A stretch of 64,000 nucleotides of DNA from Mycolicibacterium psychrotolerans (GTDB taxonomy: Bacteria; Actinomycetota; Actinomycetes; Mycobacteriales; Mycobacteriaceae). Below the pieces are notes generated by a model. It made no database searches. It saw only the letters and a program-made list of their open reading frames with translations, and was not told where the DNA came from. The translations under genes were made by a program, and so were the position numbers. The DNA lies in NCBI RefSeq assembly GCF_010729305.1, contig NZ_AP022574.1, positions 3,968,001-4,032,000 of the forward strand. Reading direction: 5' to 3'. Shown in pieces: positions 26,816 to 33,756 of the stretch; position 1 is the first letter of the stretch; every line of letters begins with the position of its first letter.

Positions 26816-27386
26816 CCGGCGCGGCCGGCTCGACCGGCGGCCAGGCGCCGAGATCGTCGCGCGGAGTGGACACCGCCCCCAGCACGTAGACGATGGCCGC
26901 GACCGCCGCGGGGAACAGCAGCGTGAGCGCCACCTGCAGCGGGGTGTGGCCGAAGAACACCGCAGGCGCCTCCGTCACGTAGTGCACCCGGTTCTGCTCG
27001 GAGACCGGAACGGTCGCCACGTCGATGTGGCCGTAGCGCCACCGCACCAGCGCCGCCCCGACGCCTGTCGCCACCGCCGACGCGGTCACCGACCCCAGGC
27101 ACAGCGCGGCCATCATCACCGGTCCGCGGTGGCGGCGCCACTGCCACACCGCGACCGCGGCCACGACGGCGAGTACCGAGAGCAGACCGACGAGCAGGGC
27201 GGCCGCGGTGAAGAAGTGGTCCGCCTCGTTGCCGAGATACGCCTTGACCCGCTCGTTGCTGCGGGTCAGCGCCACCACGCCGTGGATCGGCGGGGCGAGC
27301 CAGGCCCACACCGCGCCGCAGAGTGCGCCTGCGCCCGCCAGGCCGACGACCACCCACAGCACCGCGTGGGTCCTCGACCGGGTCAT
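26751..27386 (-). CDS. DUF2567 membrane protein in the bioB operon
   Basis: A 211-residue membrane protein with four apparent helices (about 8-30, 58-80, 86-107 and 155-174) and a long external-type loop after the first (PPIHGVVALTRSNERVKAYLGNEADHFF). The C-terminal 35 residues are Pro/Ala rich. The family is found beside biotin genes in mycobacteria (Rv1591 in M. tuberculosis, from memory), with no known function. The ATG overlaps the bsaP stop (ATGA), so it is the third gene of bioB-bsaP-DUF2567. A role in biotin uptake or handling is possible but unsupported. Confidence 0.8.
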   Translation of the reverse strand: MTRSRTHAVLWVVVGLAGAGALCGAVWAWLAPPIHGVVALTRSNERVKAYLGNEADHFFTAAALLVGLLSVLAVVAAVAVWQWRRHRGPVMMAALCLGSVTASAVATGVGAALVRWRYGHIDVATVPVSEQNRVHYVTEAPAVFFGHTPLQVALTLLFPAAVAAIVYVLGAVSTPRDDLGAWPPVEPAAPATGRTATEVDAPPVAPSSPSP

Positions 27387-27613
27387 CGGTACAGCTCCAG
27401 ATCCTTCGAATCCACCTGGCCGTGCCTCGAGCACTTGGCCCACCATCCGTCGGGACGCACCTGCACGATCATCCGCCGTCCGCACTCGGCACAGAACCGC
27501 GGCGGTTCCAGCCCCAGCGCAGCGGCTGTCGGCACGGAGCTGCCCGCCGGCTCGCCGGTGTACACGTTGTAGACGCCCGCGCCCACCGGCGCGGGCAGAT
27601 CACGCACCATCAC
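27383..27613 (-). CDS. bsaP: Biotin synthase auxiliary protein
   Basis: A 76-residue protein with Cys41-x2-Cys44 (FCAECGRRM) and Cys61-x2-His64 (WAKCSRHGQ), a compact metal or Fe-S binding motif. It follows bioB with an overlapping start. A small partner of this kind in the same position (BsaP, Rv1590) was reported to be required for mycobacterial biotin synthase to turn dethiobiotin into biotin; the assignment rests on position, size and cysteine pattern. Start: GTG at 27613 overlaps the bioB stop as GTGA; an ATG one codon later is equally possible. Confidence 0.85.
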   Translation of the reverse strand: MMVRDLPAPVGAGVYNVYTGEPAGSSVPTAAALGLEPPRFCAECGRRMIVQVRPDGWWAKCSRHGQVDSKDLELYR

Positions 27614-28605
27614 AGGCTGGCGTTGAGGGCCTTGATCGGCATCTGCAGGTCCTCCAGCAGTTCGAGATCCGCCTCGGCGGGCCTGCCCAGCGTCGTCAGG
27701 TAGTTGCCGACGATGACCGCGTTGATACCGCCGAGGATGCCCTTCTTGGCGCCCAGGTCGCCGAGCGTGATCTCGCGGCCGCCTGCGAACCGCAGCATCG
27801 TGCGGGGCAGCGCCAGCCGGAACGCGGCGACGGCCTTGAGCGCCTCGGCGGCCGGCAGCACCTCGAGATCACCGAACGGGGTGCCCGGGCGCGGGTTGAG
27901 GAAGTTCAGCGGCACCTCGTGCGGGTCCAGTTCGGCGAGGTTCGCGGCGAACTCGGCGCGCTGCTCCAACGTCTCACCCATGCCGAGGATGCCGCCGCAG
28001 CACACCTCCATGCCGGCGTCGCGCACCATCTGCAGCGTCTCCCACCGCTCCTCCCAGGAGTGGGTGGTCACCACGTTGGTGAAGAACGACCGCGCGGTCT
28101 CCAGGTTGTGGTTGTAGCGGTGCACGCCCATCGCGGAGAGCTTTTCGACCTGCTCCTGGGTGAGCATGCCCAACGAGCACGCGATCTGGATGTCGACCTC
28201 GTTGCGGATCGCCTCGATGCCCGCGGCGACCTGGGCCAGCAGACGCTCGTCGGGACCGCGCACCGCGGCCACGATGCAGAACTCGGTGGCGCCCGTCTTG
28301 GCGGTCTGCTTGGCGGCCTCCACCAGACTCGGCACGTCCAGCCAGGCGCTGCGCACCGGCGAAGCGAAAAGCCCTGACTGCGAACAGAAATGGCAGTCCT
28401 CGGGGCAGCCGCCGGTCTTCAGGCTGATGATGCCCTCGACCTCGACATCCGGGCCGCACCACGCCATCCGCACCTCGTGGGCCAGCGCCAGCAGATCGTC
28501 GAGGCGATCGTCGGGCAGCTGCAGCACCTGCAGGGTCTGGTTCTGGTCGAGGCCGACACCCCGCTCGAGCACCTGTTCGCGTGCCACCGCCAGAATGTCG
28601 CTCAT
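27610..28605 (-). CDS. bioB: Biotin synthase
   Basis: BioB is a radical-SAM enzyme that inserts sulfur into dethiobiotin. The 331-residue protein has the SAM cluster motif CPEDCHFC (Cys67, Cys71, Cys74); CCGGILGMGET and the conserved Arg/Cys positions of the [2Fe-2S] site follow, with YNHNLET and NFLNPRPGTPF typical of the family. An AGGAGA ribosome site is 6 nt before the ATG at 28605. Divergent from bioQ, with a BioQ-type box between them. Confidence 0.98.
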   Translation of the reverse strand: MSDILAVAREQVLERGVGLDQNQTLQVLQLPDDRLDDLLALAHEVRMAWCGPDVEVEGIISLKTGGCPEDCHFCSQSGLFASPVRSAWLDVPSLVEAAKQTAKTGATEFCIVAAVRGPDERLLAQVAAGIEAIRNEVDIQIACSLGMLTQEQVEKLSAMGVHRYNHNLETARSFFTNVVTTHSWEERWETLQMVRDAGMEVCCGGILGMGETLEQRAEFAANLAELDPHEVPLNFLNPRPGTPFGDLEVLPAAEALKAVAAFRLALPRTMLRFAGGREITLGDLGAKKGILGGINAVIVGNYLTTLGRPAEADLELLEDLQMPIKALNASL

Positions 28606-28681
28606 CGATCGTCTCCTCTTGCCTCACCGGAACACGTCGGCCGAGCCGACAATTGAACGGTGTTCAGGTTAGGGTACGGGC
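28606..28681. promoter_or_regulatory. BioQ box and divergent bioB/bioQ promoters
   Basis: TGAAC-GGT-GTTCA (28654-28666) is a perfect inverted repeat matching the BioQ pattern TGAAC-N3-GTT(C/A)(A/C). On the minus strand TAACCT (28671-28666) is the bioB -10 box and touches the operator. On the plus strand TAGGGT (28670-28675) lies 6 nt before the bioQ GTG (leaderless). The two -10 boxes overlap. Confidence 0.8.
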
Positions 28682-29260
28682 GTGCAGCTCCACAAACGCG
28701 ACGTGGTCGAGGCGGCGACCTCCCTGCTCGACGATTACGGGATCGCCGACCTGTCGATGCGACGGCTGGCGCGCGAGCTCGAGGTGTCGCCGGGCGCGCT
28801 GTACTGGCACTTCGCCAACAAGCAGCAACTACTCGGCGCGGTGGCCGACCGGGTCCTGCAGCCGGTGGGCGCGCCCGCCGGCGACTGGCGGACCCGCGTC
28901 GCCGGCATCTGCGCACAGCTGCGCGACGCACTGCTGTCGCACACCGACGGCGCCGAGCTGGTCTCGGCGAGCTTCGCGGCCGGACAGTCCGCCGTGATGG
29001 CCGACGTGCTCGGCCGCCTCGTTGACGCGGCGGTCGACGCCGGCGTCGCGACGGCCAATGCGGAGCTGACCGCGCGCACCGTCGTGTACTACGTGCTCGG
29101 GTTCACCGTCGACGAGCAGTCGCGCCGGCAGTGGGATGCCGCGGGCGCGGAGCTGTCCGAGGGACCCTCCCTGCTGACCGATGATCCCGGTGCCCGCTTC
29201 GACTTCGGGGTGCAGTTGCTGATCGAGGGAATTCTGGCCCGACGGGCGCAGCGCGTCTAG
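28682..29260 (+). CDS. bioQ: TetR-family biotin repressor
   Basis: A 192-residue TetR protein with a clear N-terminal helix-turn-helix (LSMRRLARELEVSPGALYWHFANKQQLLGAV, about 22-52). The C-terminal half is an unspecified ligand/dimer domain. It is divergent from bioB with a TGAAC-N3-GTTCA operator at its own leaderless promoter, and an identical operator type lies before bioF. In M. smegmatis the TetR protein BioQ represses bioFD, bioB and itself, so BioQ is the natural call. Its stop overlaps the 29257 gene by 4 bp tail to tail. Confidence 0.88.
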   Translation: MQLHKRDVVEAATSLLDDYGIADLSMRRLARELEVSPGALYWHFANKQQLLGAVADRVLQPVGAPAGDWRTRVAGICAQLRDALLSHTDGAELVSASFAAGQSAVMADVLGRLVDAAVDAGVATANAELTARTVVYYVLGFTVDEQSRRQWDAAGAELSEGPSLLTDDPGARFDFGVQLLIEGILARRAQRV

Positions 29261-30033
29261 AAGCCGCGGTACTGCGGGATGTCGGCCATCCACTGCGGAT
29301 CGCCCCGGTCCACCGAGGCGTTGAGGGCCCACATCTGGACCCCCTGCTCGTGGCCCGACACCAACGCGAACCCCAGCTGGCGGCGCGCCTCGCTCGGACC
29401 GGGGCGGATGACCACCTCGACGATCTTGCTCGGACGCCCCTCGGCGGTGACGCCGGCGAACTCGCCCTGGGTGTAGGTCGGGCTCTCGGCGACGACGACG
29501 TTGTCGGCCTTGGGCGTCTCGTTGCCGCTGCCGACCAGTGCCTCGACATCGGGATAGCGCTGCGCCGGATCCATTTTCAGCACCGGAGCGTAGATGCAGG
29601 ACAGCAGGTTCTCGCCCTCGTCGGTGGGCGCGAGCTTCTCGGCGTAGTTCACCACCGCCAGATAGGTGTTCACGATCGCCTGACCCTTGGCGTCCGCGTC
29701 ACCGAGTGCGGCGAACGGCACGGGCGGCTTCTGGTGCGCGCCGGCGCTGCTGTCCAGGGCCGTGCGCCAGCGGTCCTGCCACGCCGGAAGGTTCCCGGAG
29801 ATGTAGGGCACGCAACGGTCGATCCGGTCGGAATAGCTCAGCTTCATGAACTCGGAGTGGCCCGAGGAGATCGTGGTCGGCGGCGGGCTCGGCTGATAGA
29901 AGAAGTTCAAGATGAGCGAGGTGCCGCCGACGATCGCCCCGATGATCGCGATCGAGGTGGTGGTCCACCAGTGCACGCGGCCGGGGCTCCAGTCGGAGAT
30001 CCGGCCGGGCTCCTCGTCGGATCGCTTGGCCAC
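29257..30033 (-). CDS. Single-pass membrane protein of unknown function
   Basis: A 258-residue protein with a short charged N-terminus, one hydrophobic helix (about 27-46, TSIAIIGAIVGGTSLILNFF) and a ~210-residue domain that should face outward. The domain contains two cysteines (RCVPYISGN and LLSCIYAPV), possibly a disulfide, and ends with GVQMWALNASVDRG. No recognised catalytic motif. It lies 21 bp after the 2H phosphoesterase gene at the end of the bioAFD unit and could be co-transcribed. GTG start at 30033 without a strong ribosome site; the start is uncertain. Confidence 0.72.
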   Translation of the reverse strand: MAKRSDEEPGRISDWSPGRVHWWTTTSIAIIGAIVGGTSLILNFFYQPSPPPTTISSGHSEFMKLSYSDRIDRCVPYISGNLPAWQDRWRTALDSSAGAHQKPPVPFAALGDADAKGQAIVNTYLAVVNYAEKLAPTDEGENLLSCIYAPVLKMDPAQRYPDVEALVGSGNETPKADNVVVAESPTYTQGEFAGVTAEGRPSKIVEVVIRPGPSEARRQLGFALVSGHEQGVQMWALNASVDRGDPQWMADIPQYRGF

Positions 30034-30054
30034 CGACCAGGAAGTTACCGGAGT

Positions 30055-30579
30055 TCAGCTGATCCAGTGTTCCTCTTTGGCGTTACCGTCCCAGTGCCGA
30101 AGCCCGGTGATCCGGCCCTCCAGATCACGGCCCAGGTCCGGTACCGCCATCGCGGCCGGCAGCCGATCGGGGGCGAGACGCCGCGCCAGGGTGACGTGCG
30201 GTGTCCAGTGGCCCGGATCAGTATGTGGCAGCGGCCCTTTCGGCATGTGCGGGACGCAGGCCCGGTGCACGTCCTCATGCAGTGCCAGCAGCCGCGACGA
30301 GGGCACCACCAGCCGCACGAGCGTGACGGTGCGACTCCCCCCGAAGAGCATCGGCGCGCCGATCACACACGGCAGCGGCAGGTGCTCGAGCACCGGGAGC
30401 AGTGCCGTGTCGACCGCCTCGCCGATGTGCTCGGCGACGGTCAGCGTCACGTGCGGCCGGTTGCTCGGTGCGGTGTGGCCCGCCTGGCTCGGCACACCGG
30501 CGGCGGCCAGCGCGTCCCAGAGGCCGCGCACCGCGATCTCGGTGGCGGCGTCGAACAGCACCTCCACGGAGTGCACCAC
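30055..30579 (-). CDS. 2H phosphoesterase / 2'-5' RNA ligase-like protein
   Basis: A 174-residue protein of the 2H superfamily, named for two HxT motifs: RPHVTLTVAE (near residue 42) and WTPHVTLARRL (near residue 128), both intact, so it is likely an active cyclic phosphodiesterase or RNA 2',5'-ligase-like enzyme. The substrate is unknown. It starts with GTG at 30579, sharing one base with the bioD stop, so it is translated with the biotin operon. A hypothetical protein occupies the same place in M. tuberculosis (Rv1571, from memory), so the link is conserved rather than accidental. Confidence 0.82.
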   Translation of the reverse strand: MVHSVEVLFDAATEIAVRGLWDALAAAGVPSQAGHTAPSNRPHVTLTVAEHIGEAVDTALLPVLEHLPLPCVIGAPMLFGGSRTVTLVRLVVPSSRLLALHEDVHRACVPHMPKGPLPHTDPGHWTPHVTLARRLAPDRLPAAMAVPDLGRDLEGRITGLRHWDGNAKEEHWIS

Positions 30580-31256
30580 TAGCGCAGGCCAGCCAGCCAG
30601 TCCGGGTCGAACGCCGTCGCGCTGATCTGACCGAAGTCCGCGGCGCCGAGCGTGCCCAGCCCCGCGGGCAGCGCCGCACGCACCGGTGCCAGCCGCGCCA
30701 GCGCGTCCCGGTTGTCGATCTCAGCCGCGCCGGGCTGGGCCGGCCACGCCCCGATCACCAGGCCGGCGCACGAAACTTCTTGTGCAGCAAGGGCTTCCAG
30801 CGTCAACGCGGTGTGGTTGAGCGTGCCCAGCCCGGCCGCCACCACGATCAGCACCGGCGCGGCGAGGTCGGCGGCGAGGTCGCGCAGCGTCACGCCGTCC
30901 TCCCCCAGCTCGACGAGCAGCCCGCCGGCCCCCTCGACCAGCGTCAGGCGCCCGGGTGCGTCGGCGCGACGCACCAGCTCGATCAGTTCCGCCCGGGTCG
31001 GCAGCGCGGCACCCGCCCGCTGCGCGGCGGCCAGCGGAGCGAGCGGCTCGGGATAGCGCCAGCCCGGATACAGCGCGTCGACGCCGGCGAGCCGGCCGAT
31101 CTCCACGAGGTCGTCGTCGCCGTCGACGATTCCGGTCTGCACGGGCTTGCACACCGCGACGTCGCGCCCGGCGAGCCGGGCGTGGCACGCGAGCGCCGCG
31201 GTGGCGACGGTCTTGCCGACGCCCGTCCCCGTGCCGGTGACGACGAGCACGCTCAT
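30579..31256 (-). CDS. bioD: Dethiobiotin synthetase
   Basis: BioD closes the ureido ring of dethiobiotin from diaminopelargonate, CO2 and ATP. The 225-residue P-loop enzyme has GTGTGVGKT at residues 8-16, the second motif CKPVQTG, and VEGAGGLLVEL in the metal-binding region. The ATG overlaps the bioF stop (ATGA), and its own stop shares a base with the 2H gene start. Third enzyme gene of bioA-bioF-bioD. Confidence 0.97.
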   Translation of the reverse strand: MSVLVVTGTGTGVGKTVATAALACHARLAGRDVAVCKPVQTGIVDGDDDLVEIGRLAGVDALYPGWRYPEPLAPLAAAQRAGAALPTRAELIELVRRADAPGRLTLVEGAGGLLVELGEDGVTLRDLAADLAAPVLIVVAAGLGTLNHTALTLEALAAQEVSCAGLVIGAWPAQPGAAEIDNRDALARLAPVRAALPAGLGTLGAADFGQISATAFDPDWLAGLR

Positions 31257-32395
31257 CGCGCTGCCAGCACGTCGGTCAGCACGTCACGCGCGAGTGCCAT
31301 CTCCTCGTCGGACAGTGACGCCCTGGCCGTCAGCCGCAGCCGGGAGGTGCCGGCGGGCACGGTCGGCGGACGGAAACACCCGACCCGCACGCCGCGCTGT
31401 GCGCATGCCGCCGCGGCCGCCAGCGCGACCTCCGGCTCGCCCAGGATCACCGACACCACCGCCGACGACGGCACCTCGGCGACCCCACAGAGCGCGGCCA
31501 GCGTCGCGGCGTGGTCGAGCACCCGCTGGGCGCGCCACGGCTCGTCGATCAGCACCTGCAGTGCGGCGCGGGCGGCGCCGACGGCAGCCGGCGCAAGGCC
31601 GGTGTCGAAGATGAACGGCCGTGCCGCATCGATGAGATGGTCGCGCACCGCCGCGGGGCCGAGCACGACGCCGCCCTGGCTGCCCAGCGCCTTGGACAGC
31701 GTCGTCGTCATCACCACGTCGGGTGCGCCGGCCAGCCCGACCTCGTGCAGCAGGCCCCTGCCCCCGGTGCCGCGCACACCCAGGCCGTGGGCCTCGTCGA
31801 CGATCAGCAAGGCACCGTGCCGCCGACAGGCATCGTGCAGGGCTCGCAGCGGCGCGAGCGTCCCGTCGGCGGAGAACACCGAGTCGGTGACCACTACGGC
31901 GCGCTCCTCGGCGCGCGCGGCCAGCGCGGCCTCCACGGCGGCGACGTCGGCGTGGGGCGTCACCACGACACGGCCCCGTGACAACCGGCAGGCGTCGACC
32001 AGCGAGGCGTGGGTCAGCGCATCGGAGACCAGCAGCGATCCGGGACCCGACAGCGCGACGACCGCGCCGAGGTTGGCGGTGTAGCCCGAGGAGAACACCA
32101 GCGCCGACGCAGTCCCGACGAACGCGGCCAGCTCCTGCTCGAAGACCTCGTGCAGTTCGGTGTTGCCCGTGACCAAGCGCGAGCCCGTCGATCCGGCGCC
32201 CCAGGTGCGCAGGGCCGCCACGCCGCCGTCGAGCACCCGCGGGTGCTGCGCGAGGCCGAGATAGTCGTTGGAGGCGAGGTCGAGCTCCGCCCCGACGGGC
32301 GCGCGGGTGCGCAGCGACCGTCGCAGCCCGGCAGCGCGCCGCTGGACCTCGACGTCGTCGAGCCACGCCAGCGGCGACAGACCGATGCGCGTCAC
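31253..32395 (-). CDS. bioF: 8-amino-7-oxononanoate synthase
   Basis: BioF condenses pimeloyl thioester with alanine, a PLP reaction opening the biotin ring pathway. The 380-residue protein shows LDLASNDYLGLAQHP, GAGSTGSRLVTGN, VDEAHGLGVRGTGGRG and the PLP-lysine block TTLSKALGSQGG. The GTG at 32395 is preferred to the GTG two codons upstream because a GAGGAG ribosome site lies 5 nt before it and would be too close to the earlier codon. Its promoter and a BioQ-type box overlap the last codons of bioA, so bioFD can be regulated separately from bioA. Confidence 0.95.
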   Translation of the reverse strand: MTRIGLSPLAWLDDVEVQRRAAGLRRSLRTRAPVGAELDLASNDYLGLAQHPRVLDGGVAALRTWGAGSTGSRLVTGNTELHEVFEQELAAFVGTASALVFSSGYTANLGAVVALSGPGSLLVSDALTHASLVDACRLSRGRVVVTPHADVAAVEAALAARAEERAVVVTDSVFSADGTLAPLRALHDACRRHGALLIVDEAHGLGVRGTGGRGLLHEVGLAGAPDVVMTTTLSKALGSQGGVVLGPAAVRDHLIDAARPFIFDTGLAPAAVGAARAALQVLIDEPWRAQRVLDHAATLAALCGVAEVPSSAVVSVILGEPEVALAAAAACAQRGVRVGCFRPPTVPAGTSRLRLTARASLSDEEMALARDVLTDVLAAR

Positions 32396-32421
32396 CGGCA
32401 CTCCTCACTCGAACGGGGAAT

Positions 32422-32439
32422 TGAACACCGTTCAGGTTA
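32422..32439 (-). promoter_or_regulatory. BioQ box and bioF promoter inside the bioA 3' end
   Basis: TGAAC-ACC-GTTCA (32422-32434) is a perfect inverted repeat like that at bioB/bioQ; both sit in the shared frame AATTGAAC-N3-GTTCAGGTTAG. On the minus strand TAACCT (32439-32434) is the bioF -10 box. The operator overlaps the bioA stop codon (32434-32432). Confidence 0.75.
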
Positions 32440-33733
32440 GTGCACGCGCGACCTCGGTCATCGCCGAGGTGATCTGCCCGATCTCCTCGGCCGTGCAGAT
32501 GTAGGGCGGCATCACATAGACCAGATTGCGGAACGGCCGCAGCCACACTCCGTGCTCGATCGCGGCGGGCGTCGCGACGCGCAGGTCGACGTCGCGGTCG
32601 AGTTCGAGGACGCCGACCGCGCCGAGGACCCGCACATCGACGACGTTGCTCAGCTCCGCCGCCGGCTCGAGACCGGCGCGCAGCCCGTGCTCGATCTCCT
32701 GGACCCGCGCGCGCCAGTCGCCGGCGAGCAGAAGCTCCACCGACGCGACGCCGACCGCGCAGGCCAGCGCGTTGGCCATGAACGTCGGTCCGTGCATCAG
32801 CGCGCCGGGCGGATGGGCGCTGATGGACTCGGCGATGCGCCGTGTGCACAGCGTCGCGGCCAGCGTGAGGTAGCCGCCGGTCAGCGCCTTGCCCACGCAC
32901 ATGATGTCGGGACTCACCCCGGCGTGGTAGGCGGCGAACAGCGCACCGGTGCGCCCGAACCCGGTGGCGATCTCGTCGAAGATCAGCAGCACGTCGTGCT
33001 CGTCGCAGATCCGTCGCAGGTCGGTCAGATACCGCGGGTCGTGGAACCGCATGCCGCCGGCACCCTGCACGACGGGTTCAACGATCACCGCAGCGAGTTC
33101 GTCGGCGTGCCGGGCCAGCTGCTCTTCGAACGCCTCGCTGTAGTCGGGGTCGTAGGACGACGGCACCGCGGGCGCGAAGACCTGGTCGGCGAGCAGTGAA
33201 TGCTCCCCGGTCCACAGCGCGTGCATGCCGCCATGCGGGTCGCACACGCTCATCGGGGTGAACGTGTCGCCGTGATAGCCGCCGCGCCAGGTCATCAGCC
33301 GGCGCTTGCCTGCATGGCCGCTGCTGCGCCAGTACTGCAGCGCCATCTTGATCGCGACCTCCACCGACACCGATCCGGAGTCGCTGAAGAACACCGTCTC
33401 CAGCCCCGGCGGGGTCAGCTCGACCAGCAGCTGCGCCAGGCGCGCCGCGGGCTCGTGGGTCAGTCCGCCGAACATGACGTGGTTCATGGTCGCGAGCTGG
33501 CGGGTGATCGCCGCGTCCAGCGCGGGATGGCCGTGGCCGTGCACGGCGGTCCACCACGACGCCATCGCGTCGAGGACCTCGACGGTGCGGCCCTCGTGCG
33601 ACAGGGTCAGCCAGGCGCCGCGGGCGCCCAGAGCAACCACCGGGGCCATCGCGTCGGCCCCCATCGGGCTGTACGGATGCCAGATGTGAGCGGCGTCGAT
33701 GGCGCTGATCTCGATAGGCGTCAACGCAGGCAC
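32432..33733 (-). CDS. bioA: Adenosylmethionine-8-amino-7-oxononanoate aminotransferase
   Basis: BioA transfers the amino group of S-adenosylmethionine to KAPA, giving diaminopelargonate. The 433-residue PLP class-III aminotransferase has HIWHPYSPM near the start (substrate Tyr/Trp region), SDSGSVSVEVAIKMALQYW, WRGGYHGDTF, LIFDEIATGFGRTG and the PLP lysine in CVGKALTGGY. The GTG at 33733 is supported by TAATCT 7 nt upstream (leaderless). First gene of the bioA-bioF-bioD group. Confidence 0.97.
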   Translation of the reverse strand: MPALTPIEISAIDAAHIWHPYSPMGADAMAPVVALGARGAWLTLSHEGRTVEVLDAMASWWTAVHGHGHPALDAAITRQLATMNHVMFGGLTHEPAARLAQLLVELTPPGLETVFFSDSGSVSVEVAIKMALQYWRSSGHAGKRRLMTWRGGYHGDTFTPMSVCDPHGGMHALWTGEHSLLADQVFAPAVPSSYDPDYSEAFEEQLARHADELAAVIVEPVVQGAGGMRFHDPRYLTDLRRICDEHDVLLIFDEIATGFGRTGALFAAYHAGVSPDIMCVGKALTGGYLTLAATLCTRRIAESISAHPPGALMHGPTFMANALACAVGVASVELLLAGDWRARVQEIEHGLRAGLEPAAELSNVVDVRVLGAVGVLELDRDVDLRVATPAAIEHGVWLRPFRNLVYVMPPYICTAEEIGQITSAMTEVARALT

Positions 33734-33756
33734 CTTCGGTAGATTAGCCGTCGATC
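33734..33756. promoter_or_regulatory. Shared bidirectional -10 element, bioA and acyltransferase
   Basis: TAGATTA (33740-33746) serves both strands: TAGATT reads to the right toward the acyltransferase ATG, and TAATCT reads to the left, 7 nt before the bioA GTG. Only 23 bp separate the two start codons. The symmetry is seen; use as a bidirectional promoter is inferred. Confidence 0.5.

Noticed and set aside
31253..32395. Alternative call of the PLP enzyme as 2-amino-3-ketobutyrate CoA ligase or ALA synthase
   Set aside because: Its place between bioA and bioD, with a BioQ box, favours bioF.
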